From positions 835,501 to 899,500 of the forward strand of contig NC_008576.1 of assembly GCF_000014865.1 (NCBI RefSeq): a stretch of 64,000 nucleotides of DNA. Direction: 5' to 3'. The notes below the pieces were generated by a model that saw only the letters and a program-made list of their open reading frames with translations, did not search any database and was not told the origin of the DNA. Position numbers and translations under genes: made by a program. The number at the start of each line of letters is the position of its first letter. Position 1 is the stretch's first letter. This document shows, one piece after another, positions 62,902 through 64,000 of this stretch. This DNA is from Magnetococcus marinus MC-1. GTDB lineage: Bacteria > Pseudomonadota > Magnetococcia > Magnetococcales > Magnetococcaceae.

Positions 62902-64000
62902 TTAGCGTTCGCGGAACGAATCATTAACCGAGGCATAGATGGGTTTAAGCAAATATTCCATAAGGGTTTTTGAACCTGTATGGATGCTCGCTTCCACCGT
63001 CATGCCAGGCAAAAGCAGATTTTTGGTTGGGTCGCTTCCAACGTAATTCTGATCTAATTGAATGGTGCCCCGGTAGTAGGGGTCCTTGCCGTTTTCATCC
63101 ACAAAAGTGGAGGGTGAAACGGCAATAAGTTTCCCCTGAATGCCACCATAACGGGCATAATCATAAGTGCTCACTTTCACCGTAACATCCTGACCAACCG
63201 CGACGTGACCAATGTCCACCGTGGTAATTTTAACCTCAACTTTATTGGTATCCTCAAGGGGGACAATTTCAGCGATTTCACCACCAGGACCCAGTACACT
63301 GCCGACACCGTTGACCTTAATCTCTTTAATAACCCCATCAACCGGCGAGCGTACCACCAAGCGGGTCATGCGATCCCTTAACCGGGGTAGGGTGGTGCGA
63401 ATTTGCGTGAGCTCCGAATAGGCACCATCAAGCTCGCGCATGGCATCTTGATAAAAACTATCCTCGGTTTCACGCAAATTTTGCCATTTTTCATCGAGCT
63501 CCAATTTGGTGACTTCTACATCCCCTTCAGACTCTAACATATCCGCCCGGGTTTTCTCCCGAGACTGCATGGCTGAGAGGGTCTGTAGGCGGCTCATGAG
63601 TTTGCGCTCGGTCAAGGGCCGACGCACCTCCAACTCTTCATTGTAGTACTGTACTTGCTGACGATTGGCTTGGGCTTGGTTGAGCAGCTTTTTTAGCTTC
63701 ATCTCTTTCTGCTTGACCTGGATCAGAATAACCTCACGCTGGCTGGCCAAAGAGGTGCGCTGTGCATCCAAAAAATCGACGGATTCCGCAATCATATGGT
63801 CAAAAAGAGGGCGCTCAATGCCGCTTAGATCAATAGGTTCGCTGTTGATCAAGGCCCGCTTTTGGGCAACCTGTAGCGCTAAAATCGCCTCGCGAGCGTG
63901 CATTTGGTTATACTCTGCCAGCACATCTTCCGATTTCATCTGGGCAAGAGGCTGTCCCTGGGTAACGCGCTGCCCTTCTTCAATAAAAATTTCCCCAACG
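62902..64000 (-). CDS. HlyD-family T1SS membrane fusion protein, N-terminus outside window
   Basis: Periplasmic adaptor joining an ABC exporter to a TolC-type channel in type I secretion. 366 codons are visible and the frame stays open to the window edge. The first visible residues (GEIFIEEGQRVTQGQPLAQM) are the first half of the lipoyl-like domain. A long coiled-coil hairpin follows, then the second lipoyl half (VRSPVDGVIKEIKVNGVG) and the beta-barrel. The C-terminus (LLLPGMTVEASIHTGSKTLM...YLLKPI) and the final RER are typical of LapC/HlyD adaptors. Its stop is followed by a terminator and then the giant adhesin gene on the same strand, its probable cargo. The ABC exporter gene would be expected beyond 64000. 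Confidence 0.94.
   Translation of the reverse strand, partial: VGEIFIEEGQRVTQGQPLAQMKSEDVLAEYNQMHAREAILALQVAQKRALINSEPIDLSGIERPLFDHMIAESVDFLDAQRTSLASQREVILIQVKQKEMKLKKLLNQAQANRQQVQYYNEELEVRRPLTERKLMSRLQTLSAMQSREKTRADMLESEGDVEVTKLELDEKWQNLRETEDSFYQDAMRELDGAYSELTQIRTTLPRLRDRMTRLVVRSPVDGVIKEIKVNGVGSVLGPGGEIAEIVPLEDTNKVEVKITTVDIGHVAVGQDVTVKVSTYDYARYGGIQGKLIAVSPSTFVDENGKDPYYRGTIQLDQNYVGSDPTKNLLLPGMTVEASIHTGSKTLMEYLLKPIYASVNDSFRER

Overview
The window is ordinary bacterial chromosome: dense housekeeping genes on both strands, no insertion sequence, no phage, no CRISPR array. It ends in one giant adhesin gene that fills a third of the 64 kb. The gene set is Gram-negative proteobacterial: 6S RNA between zapA and a 5-formyl-THF cyclo-ligase gene, TolC, a SPOR protein, AmpD and Mpl, GltBD, ParE, and a type I secretion (T1SS) adaptor. 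RNase Y, Mpl, CheC/CheD and a very large RTX adhesin together would suit a deep-branching alphaproteobacterium such as the Magnetococcales. That assignment is an inference from gene content only.

Layout. 0-8 kb: uvrB (5' end missing), a secreted dihaem cytochrome c, then on the minus strand a cheC-like/cheD pair and a histidine phosphatase, then argS overlapping a SPOR-domain gene. 8-14.5 kb: gltBD with a sigma70-like promoter, a leader of about 270 nt and a perfect terminator. 14.6-22 kb: a TPR protein and a DegT-type aminotransferase, a radical SAM protein on the opposite strand, and a 1113-residue TPR/glycosyltransferase-like protein. 22-26 kb: a cell-division and RNA cluster (ZapB-like, ZapA, 6S RNA, cyclo-ligase, RNase Y). 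26-38.6 kb: a SWIM-motif membrane protein, a LolA-like protein, infA (TTG start), parE, speA, a TolC-type protein, a NifU-type protein, ampD, mpl, yqgE and a DsbD_2/SafE-type membrane protein. 38.6-41 kb: tRNA-Leu(CAG), a 45-residue membrane protein with its own promoter, ribosome binding site and terminator, and pyruvate kinase.

41.2-64 kb: a minus-strand T1SS locus. An HlyD-family adaptor (running off the window) is followed by its terminator, an AT-rich gap, and a 7033-residue RTX adhesin. The adhesin has an acidic low-complexity N-terminus and on the order of fifty Ig/cadherin-like repeats. Thirteen 741-bp double-domain units in two arrays are almost identical at DNA level. Near the C-terminus come a carbohydrate-binding-like insert, a Gly-Ser-Asn-His-rich insert with a 12-residue period, RTX nonapeptides and a C-terminal secretion region. 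This locus is the most unusual part of the window: it shows recent repeat amplification, patchwork repeat variants and domains inserted into repeat loops.
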